DNA of 64,000 nucleotides from Caulobacter henricii (GTDB taxonomy: Bacteria; Pseudomonadota; Alphaproteobacteria; Caulobacterales; Caulobacteraceae), in contig NZ_CP013002.1 of the NCBI RefSeq assembly GCF_001414055.1, forward strand, positions 1,798,001 to 1,862,000, written 5' to 3'. The notes under the pieces are model-generated. The model saw nothing but the letters and a program-made list of their open reading frames with translations. It was not told the origin of the DNA and did not search any database. Of this stretch, positions 27,214 through 38,102 are shown one piece after another. The position numbers and the translations under genes are program-made. Position 1 is the stretch's first letter, and each line of letters starts with the position of its first letter.

Positions 27214-28431
27214 GTGACGGACATGAGATCGAACCACCCGATCAACAGGGTCGGGCCTGCGCGCGGCGAGGCTGAATATGATGCACGCGTTCGCCTCGTC
27301 GACACGACAATGCTCTATGCGCCCCGCAGCGGTGGCGTTCGCCGCTACCTCAATTCAAAGCGTGCCTGGCTTTCGGTTCACCGTCCGCTGGTCCAGCATA
27401 CCCTTGTCGTGCCTGGTGCTCGTGACGCTCATGACGGGCAGGGGCGGGTTTCGATCTATGCCGCGCCCTTGCCATTCGGGGACGGATATCGCTGGCCTGT
27501 CGTCAAGCAGGCCTGGATGGAGAGGTTGATCCGCCAATGGCCGGACATCATTGAAGCGGGAGACCCTTATACGCCCGGGCTTGCGGCTCTGCGTGCCGGC
27601 GACAGTCTCGGCGTTCCGGTCGTCGGATTCTGCCATACCGACCTCGGGGCGCTGGCGGCGCTGCATATCGGTGAATGGGCTGAGAAGCCTGTGCAGAAGC
27701 GCTGGGCTGCGATCTACGGCCAGTTTGATCAGGCCGTTGCGCCGAGCCGCTTCATCGCGGGTCGCCTGATCGAGGCCGGAGTGGCCAATGCGATCGGGCT
27801 GCCCTTAGGCGTGGATGTGGATGTCTTTCACCCCCGCTGTGGCGACAGGGCCAAACTCAAGACGACTCTCGGCCTGAGGCCAGACCACCGCATTCTCGTT
27901 TTCGCTGGCCGACCTGCGCGCGAGAAGCGGCTGGACGTGCTGGTGGAGGCCGTCGAGCGACTCGGCGATCCCTATGTTCTGCTTCTGATCGGTGCCGGCA
28001 GTGGAGCTCCGGCCAGCGATCGCGTGGTCTGCCTGGACTATCAGCGGGATCCTCTGGCCCTGGCCGCGATTCTGGCCGGTTGCGACGCCTTTGTGCATGC
28101 CAATGACAATGAGCCGTTTGGTCTTGTCGTTCTTGAAGCCATGGCCTGTGGTTTGCCGGTTATTGGCGTAGCGGCCGGAGGCGTGGCGGAATCCGTGGAT
28201 AGCTTGGTTGGCGAACTTGCCACGGCGTCGGAGGCTGGCGCGTTCGCGGAGGCTATCGAGTCGGTTTTCGCGCGCGGTTCGGTTCAGCTGGGTCAGGCTG
28301 CGCGGCGTCGCGCCGAAGAGCGGCATGGCTGGGACTCGGTTTTCACCGCCCTTTGCCAGATCTATGGCCGTCTCACGGGCGCAGCGGGTTTTTCCCAAGG
28401 TTCGACGCTACCACGGCACCAGGCGCATTGA
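27214..28431 (+). CDS. Glycosyltransferase family 4 protein
   Basis: 405 residues from a GTG start with GAGG about 8 nt upstream. GT-B fold: the N-terminal domain has APRSGGVRRYLNSKRAWL (loop for acceptor) and ends VGFCHTDLGALAA. The donor domain contains FAGRPAREKRLDVLVEAVERL and NDNEPFGLVVLEAMACGLPVIG, the E-x7-E motif of GT4 enzymes. It may act on glycolipids or polysaccharide; acceptor unknown. It converges exactly on the next gene: the two stop codons abut at 28431/28432. Confidence 0.87.
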   Translation: MTDMRSNHPINRVGPARGEAEYDARVRLVDTTMLYAPRSGGVRRYLNSKRAWLSVHRPLVQHTLVVPGARDAHDGQGRVSIYAAPLPFGDGYRWPVVKQAWMERLIRQWPDIIEAGDPYTPGLAALRAGDSLGVPVVGFCHTDLGALAALHIGEWAEKPVQKRWAAIYGQFDQAVAPSRFIAGRLIEAGVANAIGLPLGVDVDVFHPRCGDRAKLKTTLGLRPDHRILVFAGRPAREKRLDVLVEAVERLGDPYVLLLIGAGSGAPASDRVVCLDYQRDPLALAAILAGCDAFVHANDNEPFGLVVLEAMACGLPVIGVAAGGVAESVDSLVGELATASEAGAFAEAIESVFARGSVQLGQAARRRAEERHGWDSVFTALCQIYGRLTGAAGFSQGSTLPRHQAH

Positions 28432-29445
28432 TCAGGCGGGCAGAGCAATACGCTCAAACACGCCGGACAGGATTTCATAGCTGCGAACACGCGCCGCATG
28501 CTCATGGATCTGCGATGCTGCCATGAGCTCGTCGGCACCCGTCAGGGCGAGGACCGCCTCGATCTTCTGTTGGACGGTCTTTGCCGAGCCCACGGCCGAG
28601 TAGCGGAAGATCTGGTCCAAGCCGGCGATTTCTGACGTCGAAGCGATCTCGCCGATGTCGTCCACCGGCGGCGGAAGCAGCCCTGGTCGGCCACGCCGCA
28701 GGGCCAGGAACTGTTGTTGGGTAGACGTAGAAAGTCTGCGGGCCTCCTGGTCCGTGTCCGCCGCGCAGACGCCAATACAGATCATCACATAGGGCGCAGC
28801 CAATGATTCCGAGGGTTTGAAATGGCGGCGGTAGAGGGTGATCGCGTCCATAAGTTGGTCTGGCGCGAAATGGGCTGCAAAAGCAAAAGGCAAGCCCAGG
28901 GCCGCCGCAAGCTGGGCGCTGTAGGTACTGGATCCCAGCAGCCAAAGCGGAACGTCCTGGCCCTCGCCAGGTATGGCGCGCACGGCTTGATCGGCAGTGG
29001 CCGGTTTGAACCAGGCCTGAAGCTCAACGACATCCTGCGCGAACGAATCAACAGCGCCCATGTAGCGTCGAAGTGCCCTCAGGGTGGCTTGGTCCGTCCC
29101 CGGCGCCCGACCCAAACCCAGATCGATGCGACCGGGAAAAATGGCCGCCAGGGTGCCGAATGCCTCCGCGACCATCAGGGGCGCATGGTTTGGCAGCATG
29201 ATTCCGCCGGAGCCGACCCGAATCGTTGATGTGCCCGCCGCGACATGACCGATCGCGACCGCTGTCGCCGCACTGGCGATCCCCGGCATGTTGTGATGTT
29301 CGGCCAGCCAATAGCGGTGATAGCCCAAACGCTCGGTCTGCCTTGCGAGATCGAGGCTGTTTCGCAAGGCATCCCCAACACTGGAGCCCATCGGGACCGG
29401 GCAGAGGTCGAGAACGGAAAGCCGTGGGGAGGGGGGAGGGGCCAT
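28432..29445 (-). CDS. LLM-class flavin-dependent oxidoreductase
   Basis: 337-residue TIM-barrel protein of the bacterial luciferase-like family. [21 protein letters not shown] near residue 40 and [21 protein letters not shown] are the hallmarks of the YhbW/MsnO8-like subgroup. [15 protein letters not shown] supplies the flavin phosphate region. It probably uses FMNH2 as monooxygenase; substrate unknown. No flavin reductase gene adjoins it. Confidence 0.88.
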   Translation of the reverse strand: MAPPPSPRLSVLDLCPVPMGSSVGDALRNSLDLARQTERLGYHRYWLAEHHNMPGIASAATAVAIGHVAAGTSTIRVGSGGIMLPNHAPLMVAEAFGTLAAIFPGRIDLGLGRAPGTDQATLRALRRYMGAVDSFAQDVVELQAWFKPATADQAVRAIPGEGQDVPLWLLGSSTYSAQLAAALGLPFAFAAHFAPDQLMDAITLYRRHFKPSESLAAPYVMICIGVCAADTDQEARRLSTSTQQQFLALRRGRPGLLPPPVDDIGEIASTSEIAGLDQIFRYSAVGSAKTVQQKIEAVLALTGADELMAASQIHEHAARVRSYEILSGVFERIALPA

Positions 29446-29558
29446 TGATGCTAGATCATGCCGCCGCGCGAAAAGCTCAACCCCAATTCACCAGACAACT
29501 GGTCGGAGGCTAGCCAAACAACTGTAAAACATGGGATCTTGCTTTTGAAGCAGGACGG

Positions 29559-29635
<77 letters not shown>

Positions 29636-29709
29636 GTCGTGCGCCATGGCGCGACGGTCGTCCGTATTTCGCCACTGAAGTGGGAAGCATCACCACCACC
29701 CAAGAAAGG

Positions 29710-29786
<77 letters not shown>

Positions 29787-29837
29787 ATTGGGCCTCCGCC
29801 GGAGCGAAGGTGCGACCCGCCCTTCGGCGAGGCGCGT

Positions 29838-29866
29838 CTGATATGTCGGGCGCGGACTCGTGTCAA
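29838..29866 (-). promoter_or_regulatory. Promoter of the tandem tRNA-Asp genes
   Basis: On the minus strand TTGACA (29861-29866) is a perfect -35 box, the spacer is 17 bp and TATCAG (29838-29843) serves as -10. The start point would be near 29831, about 45 nt before the first tRNA. A GAGTC (CcrM-type) site is in the spacer at 29855-29859. Confidence 0.6.
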
Positions 29867-29986
29867 CGGCCATGTCGTACCATCTGTCACTGACGATCAG
29901 TTGCGACCGTTTCTCAATGTGTCGCAGGTGTTTGAAGCGTCGGCGGGCATGGGCTACAACCCGCACGATTCAAGCCAAGGGCTGTC

Positions 29987-30364
29987 ATGAACGCCTTCCT
30001 TCTCCAATACCTGCCGATCGTGATCTTTCTCGGGATTGCGACCATCATCGGCGTTGCATTCCTTGCGGCGGCTGCTGTCCTGGCACCCAAGGCGGCGGAC
30101 CCTGAAAAGCTGTCCGCCTATGAATGCGGCTTCAACGCCTTCGACGACGCGCGCATGAAGTTCGACGTTCGATTCTATCTCGTGTCGATCCTCTTCATCA
30201 TCTTCGACTTGGAAGTGGCATTCCTGTTCCCTTGGGCGGTCACACTGATGAAGCTGCCGCATGAGGCGGCTGTCTTCGCCTTCTGGTCGATGATGACGTT
30301 TCTGGGCATCCTGACTGTCGGCTTTATCTACGAATGGAAGAAGGGCGCCCTCGAATGGGAGTGA
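29987..30364 (+). CDS. nuoA: NADH-quinone oxidoreductase subunit A
   Basis: 125 residues with three membrane helices. The loop between helices 1 and 2 has the conserved [27 protein letters not shown] motif region that closes the quinone cavity. First gene of the complete nuo operon. An inverted repeat TGCGAC-N13-GTCGCA (29902-29926) lies about 60 bp upstream. Its last 10 nt overlap nuoB. Confidence 0.96.
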   Translation: MNAFLLQYLPIVIFLGIATIIGVAFLAAAAVLAPKAADPEKLSAYECGFNAFDDARMKFDVRFYLVSILFIIFDLEVAFLFPWAVTLMKLPHEAAVFAFWSMMTFLGILTVGFIYEWKKGALEWE

Positions 30365-30939
30365 TCGTTCCCGGCAATAGCTCGCCCCTGATACCAGCCG
30401 GCTCCGCTGGTCGCTCGACGGTGCAGGGTTATGATCCCAAGTTGCACGATCCGTTCTTCGACGGCATCTCGGGTCAATTGGCCGACAAGGGCTTCATCAC
30501 GGCCGCTGCTGACGACCTCATCACCTGGGCCCGTACGGGGTCGCTGATGTGGATGACGTTTGGCCTGGCCTGCTGCGCTGTGGAAATGATGCAGGCCTCG
30601 ATGCCGCGCTATGACCTTGAGCGTTATGGGTTCGCACCGCGGGCCAGCCCGCGCCAGAGCGATGTGATGATCGTCGCCGGTACCCTGACCAACAAGATGG
30701 CTCCGGCTCTGCGCAAGGTTTACGACCAGATGCCCGAGCCGCGCTACGTGATCTCCATGGGCAGCTGCGCCAATGGCGGCGGCTACTATTATTACAGCTA
30801 CAGTGTCGTTCGCGGCTGTGATCGCGTGGTGCCGGTGGACATCTATGTTCCGGGTTGCCCGCCGACCGCAGAGGCACTGGTCTATGGCGTGCTGCAACTG
30901 CAGAAGAAGATCCGTCGCACGGGGACGATCGAGCGATGA
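30355..30939 (+). CDS. nuoB: NADH-quinone oxidoreductase subunit B
   Basis: 194 residues from the ATG at 30355 ([11 protein letters not shown]); an upstream in-frame ATG at 30334 lies inside nuoA. Cluster N2 ligands are visible in [21 protein letters not shown] and [11 protein letters not shown]2 passes electrons to quinone at the junction with NuoD. Stop overlaps nuoC start as ATGA. Confidence 0.96.
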   Translation: MGVIVPGNSSPLIPAGSAGRSTVQGYDPKLHDPFFDGISGQLADKGFITAAADDLITWARTGSLMWMTFGLACCAVEMMQASMPRYDLERYGFAPRASPRQSDVMIVAGTLTNKMAPALRKVYDQMPEPRYVISMGSCANGGGYYYYSYSVVRGCDRVVPVDIYVPGCPPTAEALVYGVLQLQKKIRRTGTIER

Positions 30940-31547
30940 GCGCAACCCTCGAACTTCTCGGCCAGGATATCGTCGCCCGTTGTCCCGGGGTGCTCGGTCA
31001 TTCGGTAGCCTTTGGTGAGCTGACCATCGTGGCGCGCTCGGCGACGGTCTGCGACACGCTGATCTTCCTGCGTGATGACGCCGCCTGCCGTTTCCACCAG
31101 TTGATAGACCTGGCTGGCGTCGACTATCCGGAACGCGCGGCGCGCTTTGATGTAGTTTACCACCTGTTGTCGCTGGTGAAGAACCATCGCATCCGTCTGA
31201 AGGTCTCGACCGACGAGGATACGCCGGTTCCGACGGTCACTCCGGTGTTCGAAGTGGCCAACTGGTTCGAACGCGAGGCGTTCGACATGTACGGCATCTT
31301 CTTCGACGGGCACCCGGACCTGCGCCGGATCCTGACCGACTACGGCTTCCACGGCCATCCGCTGCGGAAGGACTTCCCGATGACGGGTTACGTGGAGGTT
31401 CGCTACGATGACGAGCTGAAGCGCGTCGTCTATGAACCCGTAAAGATTACCGAGTTCCGTGCGTTCGATTTCCTCTCTCCCTGGGAAGGCGCGAAGTACG
31501 CCTTGCCGGGCGATGAGAAGGCCGAGAAGAGAGCAGGGGATGCATGA
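30936..31547 (+). CDS. nuoC: NADH-quinone oxidoreductase subunit C
   Basis: 203 residues of the 30-kDa subunit of the peripheral arm. The signature region [26 protein letters not shown] near residue 110 is intact, followed by [13 protein letters not shown]. It starts in the ATGA overlap with nuoB and is separate from nuoD (not the fused NuoCD of enterobacteria). Confidence 0.95.
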   Translation: MSATLELLGQDIVARCPGVLGHSVAFGELTIVARSATVCDTLIFLRDDAACRFHQLIDLAGVDYPERAARFDVVYHLLSLVKNHRIRLKVSTDEDTPVPTVTPVFEVANWFEREAFDMYGIFFDGHPDLRRILTDYGFHGHPLRKDFPMTGYVEVRYDDELKRVVYEPVKITEFRAFDFLSPWEGAKYALPGDEKAEKRAGDA

Positions 31548-31951
31548 TCATGGGTCTGCGCCGGCCGACGTTTCGCTCCGCCACAGCGTTTTTCCTGGTG
31601 ACCTTTTCGACGGCCTTCCTGATGACCATAGGCATGAGGCTCACAGGCTGGTTCACGCGGGCACCGGTTATCACGGTCGAACAGAACAAGGGGCTTGGGA
31701 TTGCGATCATGATCGCGGTCATGACCCTTGCGGTTGGGGCCGGGCTTCGTCGCATGGAGATCGCCGAGCTCCGCAGTGCGCTTCTCGGGGCGGCGTCCGT
31801 CCTTCTGGCTTTGCCGCTGTCACAAGCCGCGATTTCCCAGTCCTGGGATGTCGCGACCACCATCATCACGCTGCTGGGCGCCGTTCTGCTGGTTGCCGGG
31901 CTGCTAGTTTCGCTCAGCATCGAGCAGCGTAAGGAAGGCCAGGAAGCATGA
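31544..31951 (+). CDS. Membrane protein of unknown function embedded in nuo
   Basis: 135 residues with four likely membrane helices (about 14-31, 49-65, 80-97, 102-124). It begins in an ATGA overlap with nuoC and ends in an ATGA overlap with nuoD, so it is translationally coupled on both sides. I recognise no domain. Coupling to the complex I genes suggests an assembly or accessory role, but that is inference only. Confidence 0.8.
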   Translation: MIMGLRRPTFRSATAFFLVTFSTAFLMTIGMRLTGWFTRAPVITVEQNKGLGIAIMIAVMTLAVGAGLRRMEIAELRSALLGAASVLLALPLSQAAISQSWDVATTIITLLGAVLLVAGLLVSLSIEQRKEGQEA

Positions 31952-33198
31952 CCGGCCATGACACCCCCGCAGCGGTGACTGATCTCGTTCAGGACGAGTC
32001 TACGGTTCCGGCGATTCCGGAAACTCCAGTCCGCAAGTTCAACATCAATTTCGGCCCGCAACACCCCGCCGCGCACGGTGTGCTGCGCCTTGTGCTTGAG
32101 CTGGACGGTGAAGTCGTCGAACGCGTCGATCCGCATATCGGCCTGCTGCATCGCGGCACCGAGAAGCTGATGGAGGCCCGCACCTACCTTCAGAACATTC
32201 CGTATTTCGACCGCCTCGACTACGTGGCGCCGATGAACCAGGAGCACGCCTTCTGCCTGGCTATCGAGAAGCTGCTGGGCGTCGATGTGCCCCGCCGTGG
32301 CTCTCTGATCCGGGTGCTCTATTCGGAAATCGGCCGGGTTCTGAACCACCTTCTGAATGTGACGACCCAGGCCATGGATGTCGGCGCCTTGACGCCGCCT
32401 CTCTGGGGCTTCGAGGAACGCGAAAAGCTGATGGTGTTCTACGAGCGCGCCTGCGGCGCTCGCTTGCACTCCAACTACTTCCGTCCGGGCGGCGTCCACC
32501 AGGACCTGCCGCCGCAGCTGATCGAAGACATCGACACGTGGGCCAAGGCCTTTCCGAAGATCTGCGACGACATTGAAGGCCTGATCACCGACAACCGCAT
32601 CTTCAAGCAGCGCAACGTCGACATTGGCGTGGTGACGCGCGAGCAGGCGATTGAGTGGGGCTTCTCGGGTGTGATGGTGCGCGGCTCTGGCATCGCCTGG
32701 GACCTGCGCCGCAATCAGCCCTATGAGTGCTACAACGAGTTCGAGTTCGATATCCCGCTCGGCAAGAATGGCGATTGCTACGATCGCTATCTGTGCCGCA
32801 TGCAGGAGATGCGCGAGTCGACCAAGATCATCCGTCAGGCCTGCGACATGCTCCGCAAGACGCCGGGCCCTGTGATGACCGAGGACAACAAGGTCAGCCC
32901 GCCGCGTCGTGCCGAGATGAAGCGCTCGATGGAAGCCCTGATCCATCACTTCAAGCTCTACACTGAAGGGTTCCGCACGCCGGCCGGCGAGGTCTATGCC
33001 TGCGTCGAAGCCCCCAAGGGCGAGTTTGGCGTGTTCGTGGTCTCCGACGGGACCAACAAGCCCTATCGCTGCAAGATCCGCGCACCGGGCTTCCCGCACC
33101 TGGCGGCCATGGACTGGATGAACCGCGGCCACATGCTGGCCGACGTTTCCGCCATCCTGGGTTCGCTGGACATCGTGTTCGGGGAGATCGACCGGTGA
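31948..33198 (+). CDS. nuoD: NADH-quinone oxidoreductase subunit D
   Basis: 416 residues of the 49-kDa subunit, related to the large subunit of NiFe hydrogenases. [22 protein letters not shown] opens the domain and contains the quinone-contacting His region; [14 protein letters not shown] and the conserved C terminus ([13 protein letters not shown]) are intact. Binds quinone with NuoB. Confidence 0.96.
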   Translation: MTGHDTPAAVTDLVQDESTVPAIPETPVRKFNINFGPQHPAAHGVLRLVLELDGEVVERVDPHIGLLHRGTEKLMEARTYLQNIPYFDRLDYVAPMNQEHAFCLAIEKLLGVDVPRRGSLIRVLYSEIGRVLNHLLNVTTQAMDVGALTPPLWGFEEREKLMVFYERACGARLHSNYFRPGGVHQDLPPQLIEDIDTWAKAFPKICDDIEGLITDNRIFKQRNVDIGVVTREQAIEWGFSGVMVRGSGIAWDLRRNQPYECYNEFEFDIPLGKNGDCYDRYLCRMQEMRESTKIIRQACDMLRKTPGPVMTEDNKVSPPRRAEMKRSMEALIHHFKLYTEGFRTPAGEVYACVEAPKGEFGVFVVSDGTNKPYRCKIRAPGFPHLAAMDWMNRGHMLADVSAILGSLDIVFGEIDR

Positions 33199-33530
33199 GC
33201 TTCGCTGCCGTCGCTCAAGCCCAGCTGGATGCCTACAACGCTCAGGACGTGGACGGTCTCTGCCGCCACTTCGCCGACGACATGGCCGTCGCCGACCTGA
33301 ACGCCGAGCCAAACCTGCACGGCGTCGAAGCCTTTCGCGAGCGCCATCTTGGCCTGTTCGCGCAGTTTCCAGATAACCGCGCCGAACTTCTGTCGCGCGT
33401 GGTGATCGGCAACAAGGTCATCGACCACGAGCGGGTCTTCCGTTCGCCCGACGCGACGCCTTTCGAGGTCGCCGCCATCTACACCTTCGCCGGCGAAAAG
33501 ATCGCCCGCGTTGATTTCGTGAAAGCCTGA
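33195..33530 (+). CDS. SnoaL/NTF2-like protein embedded in nuo
   Basis: 111 residues from a GTG that overlaps the nuoD stop (GTGA). The pattern [22 protein letters not shown], then [10 protein letters not shown] and a C-terminal [19 protein letters not shown], is that of the SnoaL-like NTF2 fold (steroid-isomerase-like barrel). No catalytic assignment is possible. Its insertion between nuoD and nuoE with tight spacing makes cotranslation with complex I likely. Confidence 0.8.
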   Translation: MSFAAVAQAQLDAYNAQDVDGLCRHFADDMAVADLNAEPNLHGVEAFRERHLGLFAQFPDNRAELLSRVVIGNKVIDHERVFRSPDATPFEVAAIYTFAGEKIARVDFVKA

Positions 33531-33533
33531 CGC

Positions 33534-34217
33534 ATGTCCGTTCGTCGTCTCGCCAAGGAACAGCCCGCCAGCTTCGCCTTTTCGAAGGACAGCCAGGCCA
33601 AGGCCGACTGGTGGAAAGCCAAGTACCCCGCCGAGCGCAAGCAGTCGGCGGTGATCCCCATGCTCTGGCTGGCCCAGAAGCAGGAAGGCTGGATCCCTGA
33701 GCCCGCGATCCAGGAGATCGCCAAGCAGCTCGAGATGCCGGTCATCCGGGTCTTGGAAGTCGCGACCTTCTACGTGATGTTCCAACTGCAGCCGGTCGGC
33801 AAGGTCGCCTTCGTGCAGCTCTGTGGCACGACGCCCTGCCAACTTCGCGGCGCGCTCGACCTGCGCCAGGTGCTGAAGGACAAGATCGGCGAAGCCCACC
33901 ACGTCTCGGCTGACGGCAAGTTCAGCTGGGAAGAAGTCGAGTGCCTGGGCGCCTGCTGCAATGCGCCGATGGCCGCGATCAATGATTACTATTACGAGGA
34001 CCTGACGCCCGAGAGCCTGGCCCAGATCCTCGATGACTTCGCTGCTGGCAAGTCGCCGCAGCCCGGAAGCTATGAAGGCCGCAAGGCTTCGGAGCCCAAG
34101 GACTCGATCAAGACCCTGACCGATCCCAAGCTCTATGACGGCTCGCTGGCCAAGAAGATCAAGATCCCGAACCTCCCCGAAAAGCCCAAGAAGGCCAAGG
34201 CGGAGCCTGCCACCTGA
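33534..34217 (+). CDS. nuoE: NADH-quinone oxidoreductase subunit E
   Basis: 227 residues of the 24-kDa thioredoxin-like [2Fe-2S] subunit. Ligands are in CGTTPC and ECLGACC. A Lys/Pro-rich C-terminal extension of about 60 residues (ending PEKPKKAKAEPAT) follows the domain, longer than in E. coli. The stop TGA overlaps the next start. Confidence 0.94.
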   Translation: MSVRRLAKEQPASFAFSKDSQAKADWWKAKYPAERKQSAVIPMLWLAQKQEGWIPEPAIQEIAKQLEMPVIRVLEVATFYVMFQLQPVGKVAFVQLCGTTPCQLRGALDLRQVLKDKIGEAHHVSADGKFSWEEVECLGACCNAPMAAINDYYYEDLTPESLAQILDDFAAGKSPQPGSYEGRKASEPKDSIKTLTDPKLYDGSLAKKIKIPNLPEKPKKAKAEPAT

Positions 34218-34444
34218 TGAACGCTGACGCCGTCTTGCAGAAGAAGCGACTGACCGCGATGCTTGCCATCGACGCGGTCTGCTTCGTGCTGGCCGGCGCG
34301 GCGATTGTCGGCCATGTGGCCATGGGAATCGGGTGGCTTCTGCCAGCTTTCCTGGTTCTCGTGGCGGCCGGTCTCGGCGCTCAGATCTGGTTTGTGCTGG
34401 GCTGGATGCGCGCCGTGAAGCGGGAAGGGGGCGCAACGTCATGA
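34217..34444 (+). CDS. Small two-helix membrane protein embedded in nuo
   Basis: 75 residues with hydrophobic segments at about 15-35 and 38-62. It begins one base into the nuoE stop (TGATG) and ends in ATGA with the next small gene. No homology recognised. Confidence 0.72.
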   Translation: MNADAVLQKKRLTAMLAIDAVCFVLAGAAIVGHVAMGIGWLLPAFLVLVAAGLGAQIWFVLGWMRAVKREGGATS

Positions 34445-34707
34445 TCGACGACAGCGACTTCAACACCCGCAAGGCGGCCTATCTGGAGTCGATTCGTGTT
34501 CTTGGTCGCCGCGAACGCGGCATCGGCTTCGTGGCCTGCCTGCTCGGTGCCCTGCTCCTGATCTGGGGCCGGGTCGTGGCTGGTGCGCCCGAATGGGCCG
34601 TTGCACTCGGTCTTGTGACGATTGCAGTCGGCTGGCTGCTTTTCGCCTATGTCATCCTACGTCGGACGCGCTATGTGCGCGCCCATCCATTCGATCCGCA
34701 AAGCTGA
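34441..34707 (+). CDS. Second small two-helix membrane protein embedded in nuo
   Basis: 88 residues from the ATG at 34441, which overlaps the stop of the preceding gene; the frame is open further upstream but the overlap start fits the operon style. A charged N terminus of about 28 residues is followed by two hydrophobic segments (about 29-46 and 51-70) and a basic tail (RRTRYVRAHPFDPQS). nuoF begins 3 nt after its stop. Function unknown. Confidence 0.72.
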   Translation: MIDDSDFNTRKAAYLESIRVLGRRERGIGFVACLLGALLLIWGRVVAGAPEWAVALGLVTIAVGWLLFAYVILRRTRYVRAHPFDPQS

Positions 34708-34710
34708 GTC

Positions 34711-36030
34711 ATGGTCGGTATCCTCGAAGACAAGGACCGCATTTTCACGAACCTCTACGGTCTCCAGGATTGGGGCCTCGAGGGCGCGAAGAAGCGCGGC
34801 TGCTGGAATGGCACCAAGGACATCCTGGACGCGGGTCGCGACTGGATCATCGACAACATGAAGAACTCCGGCCTGCGCGGCCGGGGCGGGGCGGGCTTCG
34901 GCACCGGCCTGAAGTGGTCGTTCATGCCCAAGGAAGTGAAGGACGGTCGTCCGCACTTTCTGGTCGTCAATGCCGACGAATCCGAGCCGGGCACCTGCAA
35001 GGACCGGGAGATCATGCGGCATGACCCGCATCTCCTGATCGAGGGCTGCCTGATCGCCTCGCGCGCCATGCTGGCCCACGCCTGCTACATCTATATCCGC
35101 GGCGAATATGTCCGTGAGCGCGAAATTCTGGAAGCTGCCATCAAGCAGGCCTACGAGGCCAAGCTGGTCGGTAAGAACAATGTCCATGGCTGGGACTTCG
35201 AGATCTACGTCCACCACGGTGCGGGTGCCTATATCTGTGGCGAAGAGACGGCCCTTCTGGAAAGCCTGGAAGGCAAGAAGGGCCAGCCGCGCCTGAAGCC
35301 GCCTTTCCCGGCTGGCGCGGGCCTCTACGGCATGCCCACGACGGTGAACAACGTCGAGAGCATCGCTGTCGCCGGGACGATTCTGCGTCGCGGGGCTTCA
35401 TGGTTCGCGGGCTTTGGTCGTCCCAACAACACCGGGACCAAGCTCTTCTGCGTCAGCGGCCATGTGAACACGCCCTGCAACGTCGAAGAGGCGATGAGCA
35501 TCCCGTTCCGCCAGTTGATTGAGGATCACTGCGGCGGCATCCGGGGCGGCTGGGGCAATCTGAAGGCCGTGATCCCGGGCGGATCGTCCGTGCCGATGAT
35601 CCCCGCCGAGCAGTGCGAAGACCTGCCGATGGACTTTGACGCCCTGCGCGCCCTCCGCTCGGGCCTCGGCACCGCGGCCGTCATCGTCATGGACAAGGAC
35701 ACCGATCTGGTCCGCGCCATCGCTCGCCTGAGCTACTTCTACAAGCACGAGAGCTGCGGCCAGTGCACCCCTTGCCGCGAAGGCACCGGCTGGATGTGGC
35801 GGGTCATGGAACGCATGGTCACCGGCGAGGCCGATCCGAAAGAGATCGACACCCTGCTGGACGTCACGACCCAGGTCGAGGGTCACACCATCTGCGCCCT
35901 GGGCGATGCGGCCGCCTGGCCGATCCAGGGCCTGTTCCGTCACTTCCGCCACGAGGTGGAGGACCGGATCGCATCCTATCGTAGCGGTCGCCTGCACGTG
36001 CAGGGCGCCAAGCTGATCGCGGCGGAGTAA
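34711..36030 (+). CDS. nuoF: NADH-quinone oxidoreductase subunit F
   Basis: 439 residues of the 51-kDa NADH-binding subunit. The FMN/NADH glycine-rich site is [16 protein letters not shown], followed by [15 protein letters not shown] and [13 protein letters not shown]. Cluster N3 ligands are [12 protein letters not shown] plus the later Cys in TICALGD. Entry point of electrons from NADH. Confidence 0.96.
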   Translation: MVGILEDKDRIFTNLYGLQDWGLEGAKKRGCWNGTKDILDAGRDWIIDNMKNSGLRGRGGAGFGTGLKWSFMPKEVKDGRPHFLVVNADESEPGTCKDREIMRHDPHLLIEGCLIASRAMLAHACYIYIRGEYVREREILEAAIKQAYEAKLVGKNNVHGWDFEIYVHHGAGAYICGEETALLESLEGKKGQPRLKPPFPAGAGLYGMPTTVNNVESIAVAGTILRRGASWFAGFGRPNNTGTKLFCVSGHVNTPCNVEEAMSIPFRQLIEDHCGGIRGGWGNLKAVIPGGSSVPMIPAEQCEDLPMDFDALRALRSGLGTAAVIVMDKDTDLVRAIARLSYFYKHESCGQCTPCREGTGWMWRVMERMVTGEADPKEIDTLLDVTTQVEGHTICALGDAAAWPIQGLFRHFRHEVEDRIASYRSGRLHVQGAKLIAAE

Positions 36031-36035
36031 CAAGA

Positions 36036-38096
36036 ATGGCTATCGCCAAGGTCAACGGCGTCGAGGTCGAGTTCGAGCCCGGCATGACGGTTCTGCAGGT
36101 CGCGGAACTGGCCGGGGAAGAGATCCCGCGCTTCTGCTATCACGAGCGTCTCAGCATCGCCGGCAACTGCCGGATGTGCCTGGTCGAAGTGAAGCCCGGT
36201 CCGCCCAAGCCGCAGGCCTCTTGCGCCCTGCCGGCCGCCGAGGGCCAGGAGATCTTCACCAAGACCCCGATGGTCAAGAAGGCCCGCGAAGGGGTGATGG
36301 AGTTCCTGCTCATCAACCACCCGCTGGATTGCCCGATCTGCGACCAGGGTGGCGAGTGCGATCTGCAGGACCAGGCCATGGGCTATGGCCGCGACGACAG
36401 CCGCTATGAAGAGAACAAGCGCGCCGTTGAAGAGAAGGCCATGGGCCCGCTCATCAAGACGGTGATGACGCGCTGCATTCAGTGCACGCGCTGCGTCCGT
36501 TTCATCACGGAAGTGGCCGGTTCTCCGGAAATCGGCCTGATATCGCGCGGCGAAGACGTTGAAATCACGACCTATCTGGGCGCGGCAGTGACGTCGGAAC
36601 TGTCGGCCAATGTGATCGATCTCTGCCCGGTCGGCGCCTTGACCTCCAAGCCCTACGCCTTCGAGGCGCGGCCCTGGGAGTTGAAGAAGACCGAGAGCAT
36701 CGACGTCATGGACGCTCTGGGCTCGGCGATCCGCGTCGACAGCCGCGCCGCCGCCGTTCTGCGTGTGCTCCCGCGCGTCAACGAGGACGTCAACGAAGAG
36801 TGGATCTCTGACAAGACGCGCTATGCCGTCGACGGTCTGCAACGGCAGCGTCTAGACCGTCCCTATGTGCGCGTCAGCGGCAAGCTGCAGCCGGCCACCT
36901 GGGCCCAGGCCTTCGCGGCCGTGGCCGAGAAGATCAAGGCTGCCAAGCCCGAGCGCATCGGTGTCATCGCCGGTGACCTGCAGGATGCCGAAAGCCTGAA
37001 AGCGACCAAGGATCTTTTCGCCGCCCTGGGCGTGAAGAACCTCGACGCGCGCCAGGATGGCGTCGCGCTAGGTGCCGGTCCACGCGAAAGCTGGCTGTTC
37101 AACTCGACGATCGCCGGCATTGAAGACGCCGATGTCGTGTTGCTGGTCGGCACGAACCCGCGCCTGGAAGCGCCGGTCCTCAACACCCGCCTGCGCAAGC
37201 AATGGCTGGCCGGCAAGGTCCGCGTCGGGGTGATCGGCGAGCAGGCCGAGTTGACCTATGGCTACGACTATCTGGGCGCCGGCGCGAAGACCCTTTCGGG
37301 CCTGAGCAAGAGCAAGTCCGATTTCGTCACCGCTCTGAAGAACGCTGAACGTCCTGCGATCATCATCGGCCAGGGCGCTCTGACCCGCGCCGACGGCGCT
37401 GCAGTACTGAAGGCAGCAGGTGTTGCCGCCAAGAGCTTCAAGATCGTCCGCGAGGGCTGGAACGGCTGGAACGTGCTTCACACCGCCGCCGCCCGTGTTG
37501 CTGGCCTCGACCTCGGCTTCGTGCCGGGCGAGGGCGGTCTGACCGCTGGTCAGATGCTGAAGCCTGGCGCTTTGGATGTGCTGTTCCTGCTGGGCGCAGA
37601 CGAGTGCGAAACCGCCGCTTCGGACGCCTTCAAGATCTATCTGGGCACGCACGGCGACAACGGGGCCCACAAGGCCGACGTGATCCTGCCGGGCGCGGCC
37701 TATACCGAAAAGAACGGCCTCTATGTGAATACTGAAGGCCGCGTCCAGATGGGCGAACGCGCAGTGTTCCCGAAGGGCGAGGCCAAGGAAGACTGGTCGA
37801 TCCTGCGGGCCCTCTCTGAGGTCCTCGGCCAGAAGCTGCCCTATGACAGCCTGGACCAGCTTCGGGCCAAGCTGTTTGCCGACCACCCCACCTTTGGCCA
37901 GATCGACTTCGCGCCGGGTTCGATCCCGACCGTGTTCGACGCTTCGGCCCTGGGCGAAGCCGGCGATCTGTCGGACGCCCCGTTCGAGAGCACGGTGAAG
38001 GCGTTCCACCTGACCAATCCCATCGCGCGCGCCAGCGTGACCATGGCCGAATGTGCGGCCACGGCGTCGGGCGCGGCCAAGATCGCGGCGGAGTAG
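36036..38096 (+). CDS. nuoG: NADH-quinone oxidoreductase subunit G
   Basis: 686 residues of the 75-kDa subunit. The N-terminal ferredoxin-like domain has RFCYHERLSIAGNCRMCLVEV and a CDQGGECDLQDQ block; further 4Fe-4S ligands are CIQCTRCVRF and IDLCPVGAL. The long C-terminal molybdopterin-oxidoreductase-like domain has no cofactor role in complex I. The length matches the mitochondrial-type alphaproteobacterial subunit and is well below the E. coli NuoG. Confidence 0.95.
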   Translation: MAIAKVNGVEVEFEPGMTVLQVAELAGEEIPRFCYHERLSIAGNCRMCLVEVKPGPPKPQASCALPAAEGQEIFTKTPMVKKAREGVMEFLLINHPLDCPICDQGGECDLQDQAMGYGRDDSRYEENKRAVEEKAMGPLIKTVMTRCIQCTRCVRFITEVAGSPEIGLISRGEDVEITTYLGAAVTSELSANVIDLCPVGALTSKPYAFEARPWELKKTESIDVMDALGSAIRVDSRAAAVLRVLPRVNEDVNEEWISDKTRYAVDGLQRQRLDRPYVRVSGKLQPATWAQAFAAVAEKIKAAKPERIGVIAGDLQDAESLKATKDLFAALGVKNLDARQDGVALGAGPRESWLFNSTIAGIEDADVVLLVGTNPRLEAPVLNTRLRKQWLAGKVRVGVIGEQAELTYGYDYLGAGAKTLSGLSKSKSDFVTALKNAERPAIIIGQGALTRADGAAVLKAAGVAAKSFKIVREGWNGWNVLHTAAARVAGLDLGFVPGEGGLTAGQMLKPGALDVLFLLGADECETAASDAFKIYLGTHGDNGAHKADVILPGAAYTEKNGLYVNTEGRVQMGERAVFPKGEAKEDWSILRALSEVLGQKLPYDSLDQLRAKLFADHPTFGQIDFAPGSIPTVFDASALGEAGDLSDAPFESTVKAFHLTNPIARASVTMAECAATASGAAKIAAE

Positions 38097-38102
38097 GCCG
38101 AC

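Noticed and set aside
31447..33312. A 621-codon open frame on the minus strand
   Set aside because: Antisense to nuoC and nuoD; only low-complexity mirror translation of those genes.
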